Part shown: positions 1 through 9,283 of the stretch, one piece after another
How the letters are laid out: every line of letters starts with the position of its first letter
Numbering within the stretch: position 1 is the first letter of the stretch
NCBI GenBank assembly: GCA_041656295.1
Contig: JBBADV010000004.1
Span: 55,001 to 119,000 of the forward strand
Length of the DNA stretch: 64,000 bases
Direction of reading: 5' to 3'
Source: Kiritimatiellales bacterium
GTDB lineage: Bacteria; Verrucomicrobiota; Kiritimatiellia; Kiritimatiellales; Tichowtungiaceae
Position numbers and translations under genes: made by a program
The notes under the pieces: model-generated
Told to the model about the DNA's origin: nothing
Database searches by the model: none
The model's input: only the letters and a program-made list of their open reading frames with translations

Positions 1-911
1 GGCGGCACACTTAACGCGTTAGCTCCGACACGGAAGGGGGTAAACCTCCCACATCAAGTGTGCACCGTTTACGGCTGGGACTACGAGCGTATCTAATGCT
101 CTTCGCTCCCCCAGCTTTCGTCCATGAGCGTCAGTATCAGTCCAGAGAAGCGCTTTCGCCTCCGGTGTTCTTCATAATATCTACGCATTTCACCGCTACA
201 CTATGAATTCCCTTCTCCTCTCCTGTACTCTAGTCCTGTAGTTTCAAATGCAATTCCACGGTTAAGCCGTGGCATTTCACATCTGACACACAGGACCGCC
301 TGCGGACCCTTTACGCCCAGTAAATCCGAACAACACTCGCCACCTCTGTATTACCGCGGCTGCTGGCACAGAGTTAGCCGTGACTTCCTCTTGAGGTACT
401 ATCAAGCAGAACGGGGTATTAACCCATCTGCACTTACTCCCTCATGACAGGAGTTTACAACCCGAAGGCCTTCGTCCTCCACGCGGCGTCGCATGTTCAT
501 ACTTTCGTACATTGACAATGATTCTCGACTGCAGCCTCCCGTAGGAGTCTGGGCAGTGTCTCAGTCCCAGTGTGGCCGGTCACCCTCTCAGGTCGGCTAC
601 CCGTAAGCCTTGGTAAGCAGTTACCTTACCAACAAGCTGATAGGATATGGGCTTATCTTAAAGCGCCAGGTCCGAAGATCCCCGTCTTTATACAGGATAC
701 CATGCGGTATCCGAACACATCCGGTATTACCCACCCTTTCGAATGGCTATCCCGAACTTTAAGGTAAATTACCCATACATTACTCACCCGTTCGCCGCTC
801 TCATAATCTGTCTCTTTTCCGAAGAATTGAATCAGATTAATCTCGCTCGACTTGCATGCCTAATCCACGCCGCCAGTGTTCGTTCTGAGCCAGGATCAAA
901 CTCTCCGATAA
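1..911 (-). rRNA. 16S ribosomal RNA, 5' part (cut by window start)
   Basis: Small-subunit rRNA read on the minus strand. The complement of the universal 27F site (AGAGTTTGATCCTGGCTCAG) lies at 885-904, so the mature 5' end is near 911. The 515-region signature GTGCCAGCAGCCGCGG and the 340-region CCTACGGGAGGC are visible on the complement. About 910 nt are present, ending near E. coli position 880, and the rest of the gene and operon lies outside the window. Short ORFs in this stretch are not genes. Confidence 0.98.
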
Positions 912-992
912 TTATATACGGAAACATTTTGAAACGTTTGCTTAAAACAAATCGTACCATTTCTGAATCGAAATGATATTCGTGAGTCATTC

Positions 993-1007
993 AGTTTTCA
1001 AAGAGCA
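993..1007 (-). promoter_or_regulatory. rRNA leader boxA-like antitermination site
   Basis: The complement reads TGCTCTTTGAAAACT, close to the boxA core of bacterial rRNA leaders, and lies about 85 nt upstream of the mature 16S 5' end. BoxA recruits NusB/NusE to keep polymerase processive through rRNA operons. The assignment rests on motif and position only. Confidence 0.65.
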
Positions 1008-1016
1008 AAAAAAACA

Positions 1017-1100
1017 CCAACGTTTTTTCACCTGCCTTAAACAGGCGTTCTTCCCGTTGGAGCAACGATCAAGGTATGATATTCATCATTACCGGGTCAA
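1017..1100 (-). promoter_or_regulatory. candidate rrn promoter and leader stem-loop
   Basis: On the minus strand a -35-like TTGACC (1095-1100) is separated by 17 nt from a -10-like ATACCT (1072-1077). Downstream, CCAACG (complement of 1055-1060) pairs with CGTTGG (complement of 1017-1022) around an inner CCTG/CAGG hairpin. This fits a promoter plus leader hairpin ahead of the 16S gene. The -10 is a weak match, so the exact start is uncertain. Confidence 0.35.
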
Positions 1101-1253
1101 CCGTTTTTTTTAACTTTTTTCGAAGAACATTTTCTGTCTGATTTTTTCATCCCGCTTGCGGTCTGTTCTGTTTCAAACAAGGCGAGCAATAATACGCTGA
1201 TTAAAATCCGGTGCAACAGTTTTTTTAAAAAAAATTCTGCGGCAACCTGCGGG

Positions 1254-1430
1254 GGCAGATTGTAAAAGCAAGTGTCCGGTTAAAGCGTTTTGATTCATGC
1301 CGCTTCCTGCTGATTCATCCTAACTTTCTCCCTTTCAGAATAAACCGCCGGATGAGCCGGTCGTGTTCTCCTTTCCGCCGGGCTCCCACGCACTGTACGA
1401 ATGGGCATAATACGGATGTGTTTGCTTCCC
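1254..1430 (-). pseudogene. IS30-family insertion sequence remnant (3' transposase end plus inverted repeat)
   Basis: The stretch begins with GGCAGATTGTAAAAGCAAG, almost the terminal inverted repeat of the intact IS30 element at 54726-55900. It continues with recognisable transposase 3' sequence: the complement encodes RLIRRFILKGRK, matching RFIRRFIPKGRK of the intact transposase. About 90 bp of the transposase C-terminal part are missing internally, and similarity stops near 1430. It is a dead fragment next to the rRNA leader, carrying only one IS end. Confidence 0.85.
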
Positions 1431-1605
1431 CGATCGCCCAAATCCGTGGAAGTGCCGGAGATCCTGAATGTAACGGAATGACGGCAGCATAATTTTTTGA
1501 TTCAGTTGATGCACTTTTTAAGTTTATTTGCATTAAAGCTGGCCTGTGATTGGATTTCCGGTAATGTTTATTGACCAAATCATGAGTCCGTATCTGTCAA
1601 ATAAA

Positions 1606-2664
1606 ATGAATCTGCCGCAACGCCACTCGCTGGTAGAAAGTGCGGCACAGATTTTAACGGAACAACTGGATGCCGGACGGTGGAATAATTTTCTGCCAGG
1701 CGAACGAACACTGTGTGAAGAACTGCAAATCAGCCGTCCGACGCTCCGGCAGGCACTGCAGGTTCTAGAACGCAAGGGACGGCTAAAGAATGCTGCCGGC
1801 AAACGCCGGCAGATTGTTCAGCAGAAAAAACAGAAGAACCGCCCGGTACAAAATAATATTGTCAGTGTATTATCACCGCTGCCGTTAAAATCACTGCCGC
1901 CGTTTGTGCTGTTTTGGATTGATGAAGTTCGCGCGAATCTGAATAAACAGGGGTACCGGCTGCAGTTTCATAGCAGTCGTGCAGGCACGTCGAATAAACC
2001 GGAACGCGCGCTGGCACGGTTGATTCACAGCACACCGTCGACACTCTGGATTCTGCTGCTGGCCGCACCGCCGGTACAGCGCTGGTTTCAGGCGCAGCGC
2101 GTCCCTTGTCTGGTTGCCGGCTCCTGCCCGCCGGAAATTTCTCTGCCGTCGATTGATATTGATTATCACGCGGCATGCCGGCACGCCGTGGGAGTTTTCC
2201 GGCGTAAAGGACATTCGCGCCTGGCGCTGGTCATTCCAAATAAGGGTTTGTTCGGTGATACGGAGAGTGAAGCCGGATTCTGTGAAGGGCTCGGTCGTGA
2301 TATTCTGCCGGTTGTCCTCCGGCACAATGGAAGCCGCGAAGATATTATTAAGCAGCTGGAAGGCTGCCTGCGCCGGCAGAATGCACCGACGGGCTTTCTG
2401 GTGGCACGCTCTGCGCACGTCCTGACGGTATTGACATACCTCACCCACTGCGGATTTAAACTGCCGGGAGAGATGGCGGTGATTTCAAGAGACGACGACG
2501 CTTTTCTCCAGTTTGTTTCACCGGTACCGGCACGGTATGTCAGTGATCCTGAAAAATATGCCCGGCAGTTTTCGCACATTATTTTACAGATGGTGCGCTC
2601 CGGACCGGTGCCGGTGCATCCGATCCGGTTGATGCCGACATTTCTGAACGGCGATACAGTTTAA
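1606..2664 (+). CDS. GntR-type HTH regulator with LacI-like sugar-binding domain
   Basis: Transcription factor of about 352 residues. An N-terminal winged helix of GntR type (PGERTLCEELQISRPTLRQA, then LERKGRL) is followed by a periplasmic-binding-protein-like ligand domain. The sequence opens upstream at a GTG (1546), but this ATG begins MNLPQRHSLV, the usual start of this hybrid family, and no convincing ribosome site favours the longer form. The gene converges on the sialic acid genes and its end overlaps the symporter gene by 4 nt. A role in sensing a sugar from that locus, perhaps sialic acid or ManNAc, is inferred from position only. Confidence 0.85.
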   Translation: MNLPQRHSLVESAAQILTEQLDAGRWNNFLPGERTLCEELQISRPTLRQALQVLERKGRLKNAAGKRRQIVQQKKQKNRPVQNNIVSVLSPLPLKSLPPFVLFWIDEVRANLNKQGYRLQFHSSRAGTSNKPERALARLIHSTPSTLWILLLAAPPVQRWFQAQRVPCLVAGSCPPEISLPSIDIDYHAACRHAVGVFRRKGHSRLALVIPNKGLFGDTESEAGFCEGLGRDILPVVLRHNGSREDIIKQLEGCLRRQNAPTGFLVARSAHVLTVLTYLTHCGFKLPGEMAVISRDDDAFLQFVSPVPARYVSDPEKYARQFSHIILQMVRSGPVPVHPIRLMPTFLNGDTV

Positions 2665-5240
2665 TCATTTCCGGAGGGCTGGTCGAAAACAGTTAACCCG
2701 CGAATATCTTTTACGCCCGCCGGCAGAATCAGGCTGAACAGATAGCCGAAGACGAAACACAATGCGATGCCGATAGCGCTGTAAAGGAACCAGTGCACCG
2801 GTGTGTACTGCCGGATCAGCCAAAGCAGTGTAACGGCAATAACGGTTCCGGCGGTTGTTCCTTTGCCGTTCGCCCGCCGCGTGAGCATTCCCAGACAGAA
2901 CACACCGCCGAGCACACCCATGAACAGTCCGATCACAGTGATAAATGCGTCGAAAAGTGATGTAATGGCGGGATGCACAAACAGCAGACCGATCAACGTT
3001 CCGGCAAGACCGAGCACAAAGGTGAAAATCTGTCCGGCTCTTAAATAGTTGCGGTCGTTGCGACAAAGATTAAACGGCTGCAGGAAATCGGTGACGATGG
3101 TTGTCGCAGTTGAATTCATACTGGTGGAAATGGTGGATTGCGCAGCGGCAAAAACTCCGGCGACGATCAGTCCGGCGATGCCCGCCGGAACTTCGGTGGA
3201 AATAAACAGCGGGAAAATCTGATCGGTGTTGATGGTGGGATCGAGCAGCGCCGGGTTTTTTTTATAAAACGTATACAGTGCAGTTCCGATACCGAAAAAC
3301 AGCAGGCTCGCCGGAACGGTTAATACCGCATTGGTCCAGATGGAACGCGCTGCTGTTTGTCTGTCCGGCGTCGACATATAGCGTTGAACCACCGCCTGAT
3401 CACCAATGTATGAAGAAATGTTCTGTCCGATTCCGCCGATAACCACTACCCAGACGGCCATCGCGGTGTAACTCGTTATCGAAAAATCCAAATCTGCCAG
3501 CCGGAGTTTTCCGTCGGCGAGCGCAACGGTCAGTATTTCGCCGGCGCCGTCTTCAAGACGGAAACAAATTAAGATTAAACACAGCAGTGCACCGCCAAGC
3601 AGAACAAAGGTCTGAATTGTATCCGTCCAGACCACGGCTTCAAGTCCGCCGACGGTGCAGTAAAGCATGCTGAGCACACCCATAATTAAGACCGATTGTG
3701 CCGGCGTCAACGGCGTCAAAGTTGCCAGCGCTAAACCGGCGAGCGACATCACAATGCCCATGCGGAACACATGAAATACTGAAAACAGTCCGCTCGCCAG
3801 TAAACGTACCGGACGGTTGAATCGTTTTTCCAGATATTCATACGCACTGGTGGCATCAATTCGCCGGAAAAACGGCAGCGCCAGATACACCGCCACCGGA
3901 GCAACCAGGACGATCATAAAATTGCCAAGCAGCATCAGCCAGTCCTGCGCATACGCTTTCGCCGGAATTGCCATGAAGGTAATGGAACTCAGCATGGTCG
4001 CAAAAATTGAACAGCCGGCGACCCACCACGGAATCTGCTGTCCGCCGCGAAAATAATCGTTTGTGTTTTTATTCTTCCGCATGAAATAAAACCCGACGCC
4101 GGTAACACCGAGCAGATAAATAATCAGCACCGTGAAATTTATGGCGCCGAAACCGGCGCGCGGTTCCGCCTGCACCTGAATCCGCCAGACATCAGGCGTG
4201 CGGACGCGCGGGCGGCTTTCGCCGGAAATTAAAAATATATCCTCGCCGGATTTTACCGCCGGCGTGGTTACCTGATTGCATGGTGTTTCGCCGGCATGAA
4301 TCCATGTATCTGTAATGGTATGATATGCCCATGTGCGTTTCGGAAACCCCGGATGCGAATTTTTCAGTTCTGCTTCGCGGCCGAACAATGAACCGTCTGC
4401 GCCGCTCAAAATAAAAATGTGCGACTGGCCGGATGCGGCGCCGGTGCCCGCCATGACTGGCGCCGGTACATCTGTACGCCGGCGCCACTCCTTTTTCGAT
4501 GGACTGTATTCGTAAACATCGTTCAGTGCTTCAACGCCGGCACCGGAATTCCAGCGACCGCTGATCACATAAACACACATCTCAAATCCATTGTGCTGCG
4601 CCACCGTTAAATTAAATGCGCGCGCCGGGCCGGGCCACGCCGGAAGTTCCTGCCAGTTAAATGATTCATCGCCGGAATTTATTTTCGACAAATCCAGCGA
4701 CCAGAAATTCTGCAACGCCGATTCTAACTTGGAACCGCTCTGTCCTCCGGCGAGATACACTGTATTGCCGATCACGGCCGCGGCGCCATACGCACAAGGC
4801 TGCGGAAGGTCCGGCAGTGGAATATTGATTATTTTTTCGCCGTCCCATTGCAGAATAAATGCCCGCGCCGAAATTGCTGTGCCGTCATCGCCGCCCAGAC
4901 AAACCACACCAAACGATGTGCTTGCTGATGCGCCATAAGCGATTTCTGAATCCAAATGAAATCCGGTGCGCCATTCCGGCGTTCCTTTTGACAGTCCTGT
5001 TAAAACATAAATTTCAGCATGCCATTTTTTTGGAACTGCCCATAAATCCTCGCCGGCGGCCACTGGAAAATCTGCGCCGCCGGCAGCAATCAATACACCG
5101 TTATGCGCACCGGCGAATGCGCCCGCCACGCCGTTCTGATACGGCAGCGGCGGCAATGGCTCCCAGATCAATTCGCTGAAACCGCCGGCGCACAGCAATC
5201 CGCACAGTATCGGAATTACAAATTTCATTTTACACTTCAT
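2661..5240 (-). CDS. kelch sialic-acid mutarotase-like domain fused to a sodium:solute symporter
   Basis: Two-part membrane protein of about 859 residues. After a signal peptide (MKFVIPILCGLLCAGG) come kelch-type beta-propeller repeats to about residue 365, resembling the cyclically permuted mutarotase/NanM group that converts sialic acid anomers. The rest, from about residue 375, is a sodium/solute symporter (SSS) domain with many hydrophobic helices, opening with GVGFYFMRKNKNTNDYFRGG. The fusion would present the preferred anomer to the transporter. The start lies 2 nt after the nanA stop; an upstream ATG at 5255 inside nanA is possible, and no clear ribosome site separates the options. Substrate is inferred from nanA and the sialidases. 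Confidence 0.85.
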   Translation of the reverse strand: MKCKMKFVIPILCGLLCAGGFSELIWEPLPPLPYQNGVAGAFAGAHNGVLIAAGGADFPVAAGEDLWAVPKKWHAEIYVLTGLSKGTPEWRTGFHLDSEIAYGASASTSFGVVCLGGDDGTAISARAFILQWDGEKIINIPLPDLPQPCAYGAAAVIGNTVYLAGGQSGSKLESALQNFWSLDLSKINSGDESFNWQELPAWPGPARAFNLTVAQHNGFEMCVYVISGRWNSGAGVEALNDVYEYSPSKKEWRRRTDVPAPVMAGTGAASGQSHIFILSGADGSLFGREAELKNSHPGFPKRTWAYHTITDTWIHAGETPCNQVTTPAVKSGEDIFLISGESRPRVRTPDVWRIQVQAEPRAGFGAINFTVLIIYLLGVTGVGFYFMRKNKNTNDYFRGGQQIPWWVAGCSIFATMLSSITFMAIPAKAYAQDWLMLLGNFMIVLVAPVAVYLALPFFRRIDATSAYEYLEKRFNRPVRLLASGLFSVFHVFRMGIVMSLAGLALATLTPLTPAQSVLIMGVLSMLYCTVGGLEAVVWTDTIQTFVLLGGALLCLILICFRLEDGAGEILTVALADGKLRLADLDFSITSYTAMAVWVVVIGGIGQNISSYIGDQAVVQRYMSTPDRQTAARSIWTNAVLTVPASLLFFGIGTALYTFYKKNPALLDPTINTDQIFPLFISTEVPAGIAGLIVAGVFAAAQSTISTSMNSTATTIVTDFLQPFNLCRNDRNYLRAGQIFTFVLGLAGTLIGLLFVHPAITSLFDAFITVIGLFMGVLGGVFCLGMLTRRANGKGTTAGTVIAVTLLWLIRQYTPVHWFLYSAIGIALCFVFGYLFSLILPAGVKDIRGLTVFDQPSGND

Positions 5241-5242
5241 GA

Positions 5243-6163
5243 TTATAGAATCCATTTTAGCGCGCCGGTGCCCTCAAGGGCTACATTTAACTTTTCAATC
5301 TGTTCCGGTGTCGGCGGGAAAAGCGGACGGCGCGCCGGACCGCAGTCCACTCCGGCGCGGGACATCAGCCATTTAAATGCCGCCGTCGGTGCGGCACCGG
5401 AATTTACCAGTGCGTCAATCATCGCCACGGCGACGGCCTGAAGTTTTTCGGCCTCGACTAAGTCGCCGCGCCGATATGCCGCGATCAGATCATAATAAAG
5501 CGGCGCCGCAAAATTATAGGTGCTGCCGACGGCGCCGTAACTGCCGAACCGCAGCGCCGATAATAATAACTCGTCACGTCCGAACAGCACATCATACCGT
5601 CCATTATCGAATTTCAGGCAGCGCTCAAAATCGTTAAGATCCTCAAAAGTATATTTAATTCCGGCAAGATTCGGAATGCGGGGTGCGGCGATTTCAAGGA
5701 AATCGCTTACGGCAATATTAAAACCGGTCATTGACGGTATGTGGTAATAGTAGAATGGAAGTTCCGGCGCCGCCGCCGCAATCTGTTCACACCAGTCCGC
5801 CAGACCGGCAACGCCGTCCGGTTTAAAGAAAAACGGCGCCATCGTTGCAATACTGCCGGCGCCGGTATCCGCTGCATGTTTTGCGAGAGCACAACTGTCA
5901 GCCAGTGAGACATGTCCGACATGTACAAAAATTTTTAAATCCACCGGTGCGCAGGCAACCCATTTTTCCGCGAGTTGCATCCGTTCTGCTAATGTCAACG
6001 ACATCCCTTCGCCGGTTGTTCCGCAAATAAATGCGCCGACAACATGTTTGCGATGCAAATATTCTGCATACAAACCGACCGCCGCAAGATTCAGTTTGCC
6101 GTTTGCCAGCATCGGCGTAAACGGCGCCGCAACCAGTCCGGCTGTTTTAAGACAAAATTCCAT
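5243..6163 (-). CDS. nanA: N-acetylneuraminate lyase
   Basis: Class I aldolase of the DHDPS/NAL family, 306 residues, cleaving N-acetylneuraminate to ManNAc and pyruvate in the cytoplasm. Visible features are the carboxylate-binding GTTGEG (48-53), the tyrosine stretch YYYHIPSMTG (138-147) and the Schiff-base lysine in GIKYT (Lys170). Length is normal. AAAGGATG precedes the ATG. It is immediately followed by the transporter gene, and the sialidases lie upstream in the same direction, which supports NAL over dihydrodipicolinate synthase. Confidence 0.9.
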   Translation of the reverse strand: MEFCLKTAGLVAAPFTPMLANGKLNLAAVGLYAEYLHRKHVVGAFICGTTGEGMSLTLAERMQLAEKWVACAPVDLKIFVHVGHVSLADSCALAKHAADTGAGSIATMAPFFFKPDGVAGLADWCEQIAAAAPELPFYYYHIPSMTGFNIAVSDFLEIAAPRIPNLAGIKYTFEDLNDFERCLKFDNGRYDVLFGRDELLLSALRFGSYGAVGSTYNFAAPLYYDLIAAYRRGDLVEAEKLQAVAVAMIDALVNSGAAPTAAFKWLMSRAGVDCGPARRPLFPPTPEQIEKLNVALEGTGALKWIL

Positions 6164-6260
6164 TTTTCACATCCTTTCTTTTTCAATTTATAATTCAGAA
6201 AGGATGAATCTGTTATCTGCCGGACTCCAGTTACTTAAACCGGTTACTTTTATTGACCGG

Positions 6261-7193
6261 CTATTCAGATACAATAAACTCTGGAATAAGGTGTTGAACT
6301 GCCTTGTGTACAACCTTTATTTCACTTTCGCCGGCTCCACGGTACGGCCAACGAAGCCGGGGATGTATTGCACACCATCCGCCTGCTGCCGCCATCAATT
6401 TATCCACTGCCATATTTGAATATCCCCCGCGAAGATAAGGAACAATGTTGTCGTTCATAAAACACTGTATACGCGTTTCAAGCTCCCGTGCCGCCGGCAT
6501 ATCTTTTTTCATTTGATTATACCAGCGTTGTGCCGCCAGCGGGTGAATGCAGGCGATATTTGAATAAGCGCCATGTGCTCCGCTTGCGACTCCGGTGGCG
6601 AGATGATGACCGGGAATAAAAACGGATAAACCGGTGCAATTTTCCCGCATTTGTCGATACCATTCCTGATCGCCATCGCAAACTTTCACACCGGTTAATG
6701 CTGTAACGTTCTTCTTTAACTTCCCAATTTCCAGCGGAGTCAATACCCGTTTCGCATGCGGAGGGTTGTACAGCACCAATCCAACCGGATCGCAAACTTC
6801 ACTGAGGCGAAGCAGGAAATCAATATCCTCTGCCAATGTCGGCACAAACCAGTCGGGAAGAATAACCTGTATTGCAGAGGGTTTCAATGCTGCTGCGCGG
6901 CGGGCCCTCTCAACGGCAAGAACAGGGCTCATGTGACTTGCACCGATTTGAAAAGGCATACCGGCTTTTTCACATCGTTCCGCTAATATTCCATTAATCC
7001 TATCAAATTCTGCTTCCGTTTGATTATAAAATTCACCGGCGCTGCCGTTTGAATAAATTCCGTCAACACCGAAAAAAATCAACCGATCAATTTCATCGGC
7101 CAGTGCATTATCATCAATGCTGTTGTCACGATTCAAGGGAAGCAGCAGCGTCGCCCAGTTTCCACGAATCTGATCGTGAAATAACGGTTTCAT
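6261..7193 (-). CDS. dihydrodipicolinate synthase / N-acetylneuraminate lyase family protein
   Basis: Second class I aldolase-type protein, 310 residues and clearly divergent from the neighbouring NanA. SNGSAGEF (48-55) replaces the GTTGE loop, YNPPH (142-146) holds the catalytic tyrosine, and GVKVCDGD carries the putative Schiff-base Lys170. It starts 9 nt after the sialidase stop with GGCGGGAA as ribosome site, so it is probably co-translated with that sialidase. It may act on a modified sialic acid or another 2-keto acid; the specificity cannot be read from the sequence. Confidence 0.75.
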   Translation of the reverse strand: MKPLFHDQIRGNWATLLLPLNRDNSIDDNALADEIDRLIFFGVDGIYSNGSAGEFYNQTEAEFDRINGILAERCEKAGMPFQIGASHMSPVLAVERARRAAALKPSAIQVILPDWFVPTLAEDIDFLLRLSEVCDPVGLVLYNPPHAKRVLTPLEIGKLKKNVTALTGVKVCDGDQEWYRQMRENCTGLSVFIPGHHLATGVASGAHGAYSNIACIHPLAAQRWYNQMKKDMPAARELETRIQCFMNDNIVPYLRGGYSNMAVDKLMAAAGGWCAIHPRLRWPYRGAGESEIKVVHKAVQHLIPEFIVSE

Positions 7194-7202
7194 TTCCCGC
7201 CG

Positions 7203-8318
7203 TTATTTAAGAATCAGCAACCGGCTAACTGCCGAAAAAATGATTTTCTCATACGGCCCTTTTTCGCCCGCCTCAAAACAGCATCCGATCCCTCCATCGG
7301 GTAGAACCGCTAGACTGGAATAAGCTGAAGGACCGGAATGAAGCATCAGTCCATCATTCCAGGTCTGACCTTCATCTGCACTGGCTTTAATCGTCATCCG
7401 AATGCGTTTTGATTCTGCCGGATTTGAAAAAAGCAGGATATTTTCGGCAGAAAATTTATTCGGTGAATAGCGAATAAAGCCGGCCTGACAGCGCGGCTCG
7501 ATCAGATTGGATTGATAATCCACATTCGTCCAGCGTTCTCCGCCATCCGGACTGCGGGCAATAATCCGTGTCCCGCGATAAAGATGATTTCTGGAGTTAA
7601 GCACTAGCGTGCCATCCAGCAACTCAACTGACTGGCTCTCATTTGCGCCCGGAACCACTGAATCACCAATTTGCCAGTTTTTCCCGCCATCATCACTGTA
7701 AATGACATGAGCGCCATAGATACTCGTCCCGTCATCCAGATTAAATGAATGGTTCGCCGGAATAATTAAACGCCCTTTTTTCATGCCGTATTTTAATTGA
7801 ATTCCGGTGCCGGGACCGGTTGCATACCAGCGCCAGTTGTTCCGTTTGGCACTGGATGTAATTTCTACAGGTTTTGACCACGTTACGCCGTGGTCATCAC
7901 TGGTTAAATAAAAAACCCGGCGCGTATCAGCACTCGTTCCAGCCATAATATCGCGTTCATGATCGCTGCCGAGGTTCCAGGTTGAAAATAAAAAAATCCG
8001 ACCGGTATTTTCATCCATTACTGCGCAGGGATTCCCGCAGGTGTTGTCACCATCTGCCCAGATAACGGTTTGATCGCTCCAGTTTTTTCCGCCGTCCATG
8101 GAACGTTTTATGATTAAATCGATCTTCCCGGTATCGCCTTTGCCGTCCCGTCTTCCTTCGCAAAATGCAAGAACTGTTCCATCTGCTGCCGTAATCAGTG
8201 CAGGAATGCGATATGTGTTATATCCATCATTTCCAGAAACAAAAAGGTTAAGATAGGTAACTTCACCAAACACAACAGATGTATAGGTCAGCACCATCCA
8301 ACTCAGCATCGTTTTCAT
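7203..8318 (-). CDS. exo-alpha-sialidase (GH33), exported
   Basis: Six-bladed propeller sialidase of about 371 residues that releases terminal sialic acids. It has a signal peptide (MKTMLSWMVLTYTSVVFG), the arginine-triad motif YRIP (residues 36-39), and Asp-boxes SMDGGKNW, SDDHGVTW, SDDGGKNW, SPDGGERW and SADEGQTW. I place the start at 8318 because GGAG lies at normal distance and the signal peptide begins there; the longer frame opens at 8339. No anchor is visible, so the enzyme is likely periplasmic or secreted. It heads a two-gene unit with the DHDPS-like protein. Confidence 0.93.
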   Translation of the reverse strand: MKTMLSWMVLTYTSVVFGEVTYLNLFVSGNDGYNTYRIPALITAADGTVLAFCEGRRDGKGDTGKIDLIIKRSMDGGKNWSDQTVIWADGDNTCGNPCAVMDENTGRIFLFSTWNLGSDHERDIMAGTSADTRRVFYLTSDDHGVTWSKPVEITSSAKRNNWRWYATGPGTGIQLKYGMKKGRLIIPANHSFNLDDGTSIYGAHVIYSDDGGKNWQIGDSVVPGANESQSVELLDGTLVLNSRNHLYRGTRIIARSPDGGERWTNVDYQSNLIEPRCQAGFIRYSPNKFSAENILLFSNPAESKRIRMTIKASADEGQTWNDGLMLHSGPSAYSSLAVLPDGGIGCCFEAGEKGPYEKIIFSAVSRLLILK

Positions 8319-8386
8319 AAGAGAGACTCCGGATAACACAACTGCCGGATTTTAAAATCCGGCAGTTTCATCTGTTAGATGGTCAG

Positions 8387-9103
8387 CTAGTCTCTCCGGA
8401 GCCGGCGTACTGCATATGCAACTAAAGCACCAAAACTTATGATACCAATTGTCGCCGGCTCAGGGATGACATGTCCCAGCCTAACGTTATCGATGCCTAG
8501 CCGAGGTGTAGAGGCTGTCATAGCAATATCATCCGCTGAAAACCCGACATAAACGGGTGTTCCGGCATAAGCAGCCGTAACTGTCCATGTCAGCTCGTAA
8601 TCCGTGAAGGTCGTCGTTAATGCAATATCCGTTTGATCTAAAATCATCAGAGCATCTGTTAACCCGCTATCACTGTACAAACCAACGCTGAAATTTTGCA
8701 GATCAAATCGTGATATTGCTAATGCGACCGTCAAAATCAGCTGGTCTCCCTCCTTTAAAACAACGGCAGCTCCGGTTCCGCCGATCACCTGCTGATATAG
8801 ATAATTGGGGGATGTGTCCGTACTACCAGTGTTTTTACGCCCGCAAAGAAACGCGTATTGATTCCCATCGATCGCTCCGGAAACACTGTGTTGATTATCA
8901 TTAGTCGGAATAAGTCCCTTCGCCCCATTAGGGGCATCTGTGGCAAGTATCGACCATCCGTCCGGCAAACCAACCTTTGGCTCCATAACAGGATCACTTT
9001 CAAAACTGTGATTTGCCACCGCAATTGAATTTGTAAGCAAGTCAGCATTCCCCAGTAATGCAACTGAGCACACTGCCATTGCGAATTTTACTATTTTCTT
9101 CAT
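8387..9103 (-). CDS. PEP-CTERM exported jelly-roll protein
   Basis: A 238-residue exported protein with a signal peptide. A beta-rich domain runs from NHSFESDP to TPRLGIDNVRLG, the pattern of galactose-binding-like (DUF642-like) jelly rolls. A typical PEP-CTERM tail follows: VIPEPATIG, a hydrophobic helix and RRLRR. PEP-CTERM tails are cut and attached by an exosortase; none is in this window. AGGAGGAGGA lies just upstream of the ATG. Three relatives follow at 9284, 9944 and 11678, and this gene is nearly identical in blocks to the last. A glycan-binding role beside the sialidases is inferred. Confidence 0.8.
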   Translation of the reverse strand: MKKIVKFAMAVCSVALLGNADLLTNSIAVANHSFESDPVMEPKVGLPDGWSILATDAPNGAKGLIPTNDNQHSVSGAIDGNQYAFLCGRKNTGSTDTSPNYLYQQVIGGTGAAVVLKEGDQLILTVALAISRFDLQNFSVGLYSDSGLTDALMILDQTDIALTTTFTDYELTWTVTAAYAGTPVYVGFSADDIAMTASTPRLGIDNVRLGHVIPEPATIGIISFGALVAYAVRRLRRD

Positions 9104-9283
9104 TTGATTCCTCCTCCTTAATTAGGCTATTATTACTGTTCCTAAACAAGTACCACCCTTGTTTATCTTAATATATGACCGCAATCTTAGCCGCTCTTCC
9201 ATGTATCACAATTATTATCTTCTGGTAAAAAAACATTACCACTTTTCCGACAGAAACCTGCTTTAATATTTAAAGAATTTCAT

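Noticed and set aside
570..976. Open frames inside the 16S region
   Set aside because: They lie in rRNA sequence on the opposite strand and have no protein family features.
1546..1605. Longer N-terminus of the GntR-type regulator from a GTG
   Set aside because: GTG start without ribosome site; family proteins begin at the MNLPQRHSLV methionine.
5243..6163. Dihydrodipicolinate synthase (dapA)
   Set aside because: Context with sialidases and a mutarotase-transporter, plus the GTTGEG and YYYHIPS motifs, favour N-acetylneuraminate lyase.
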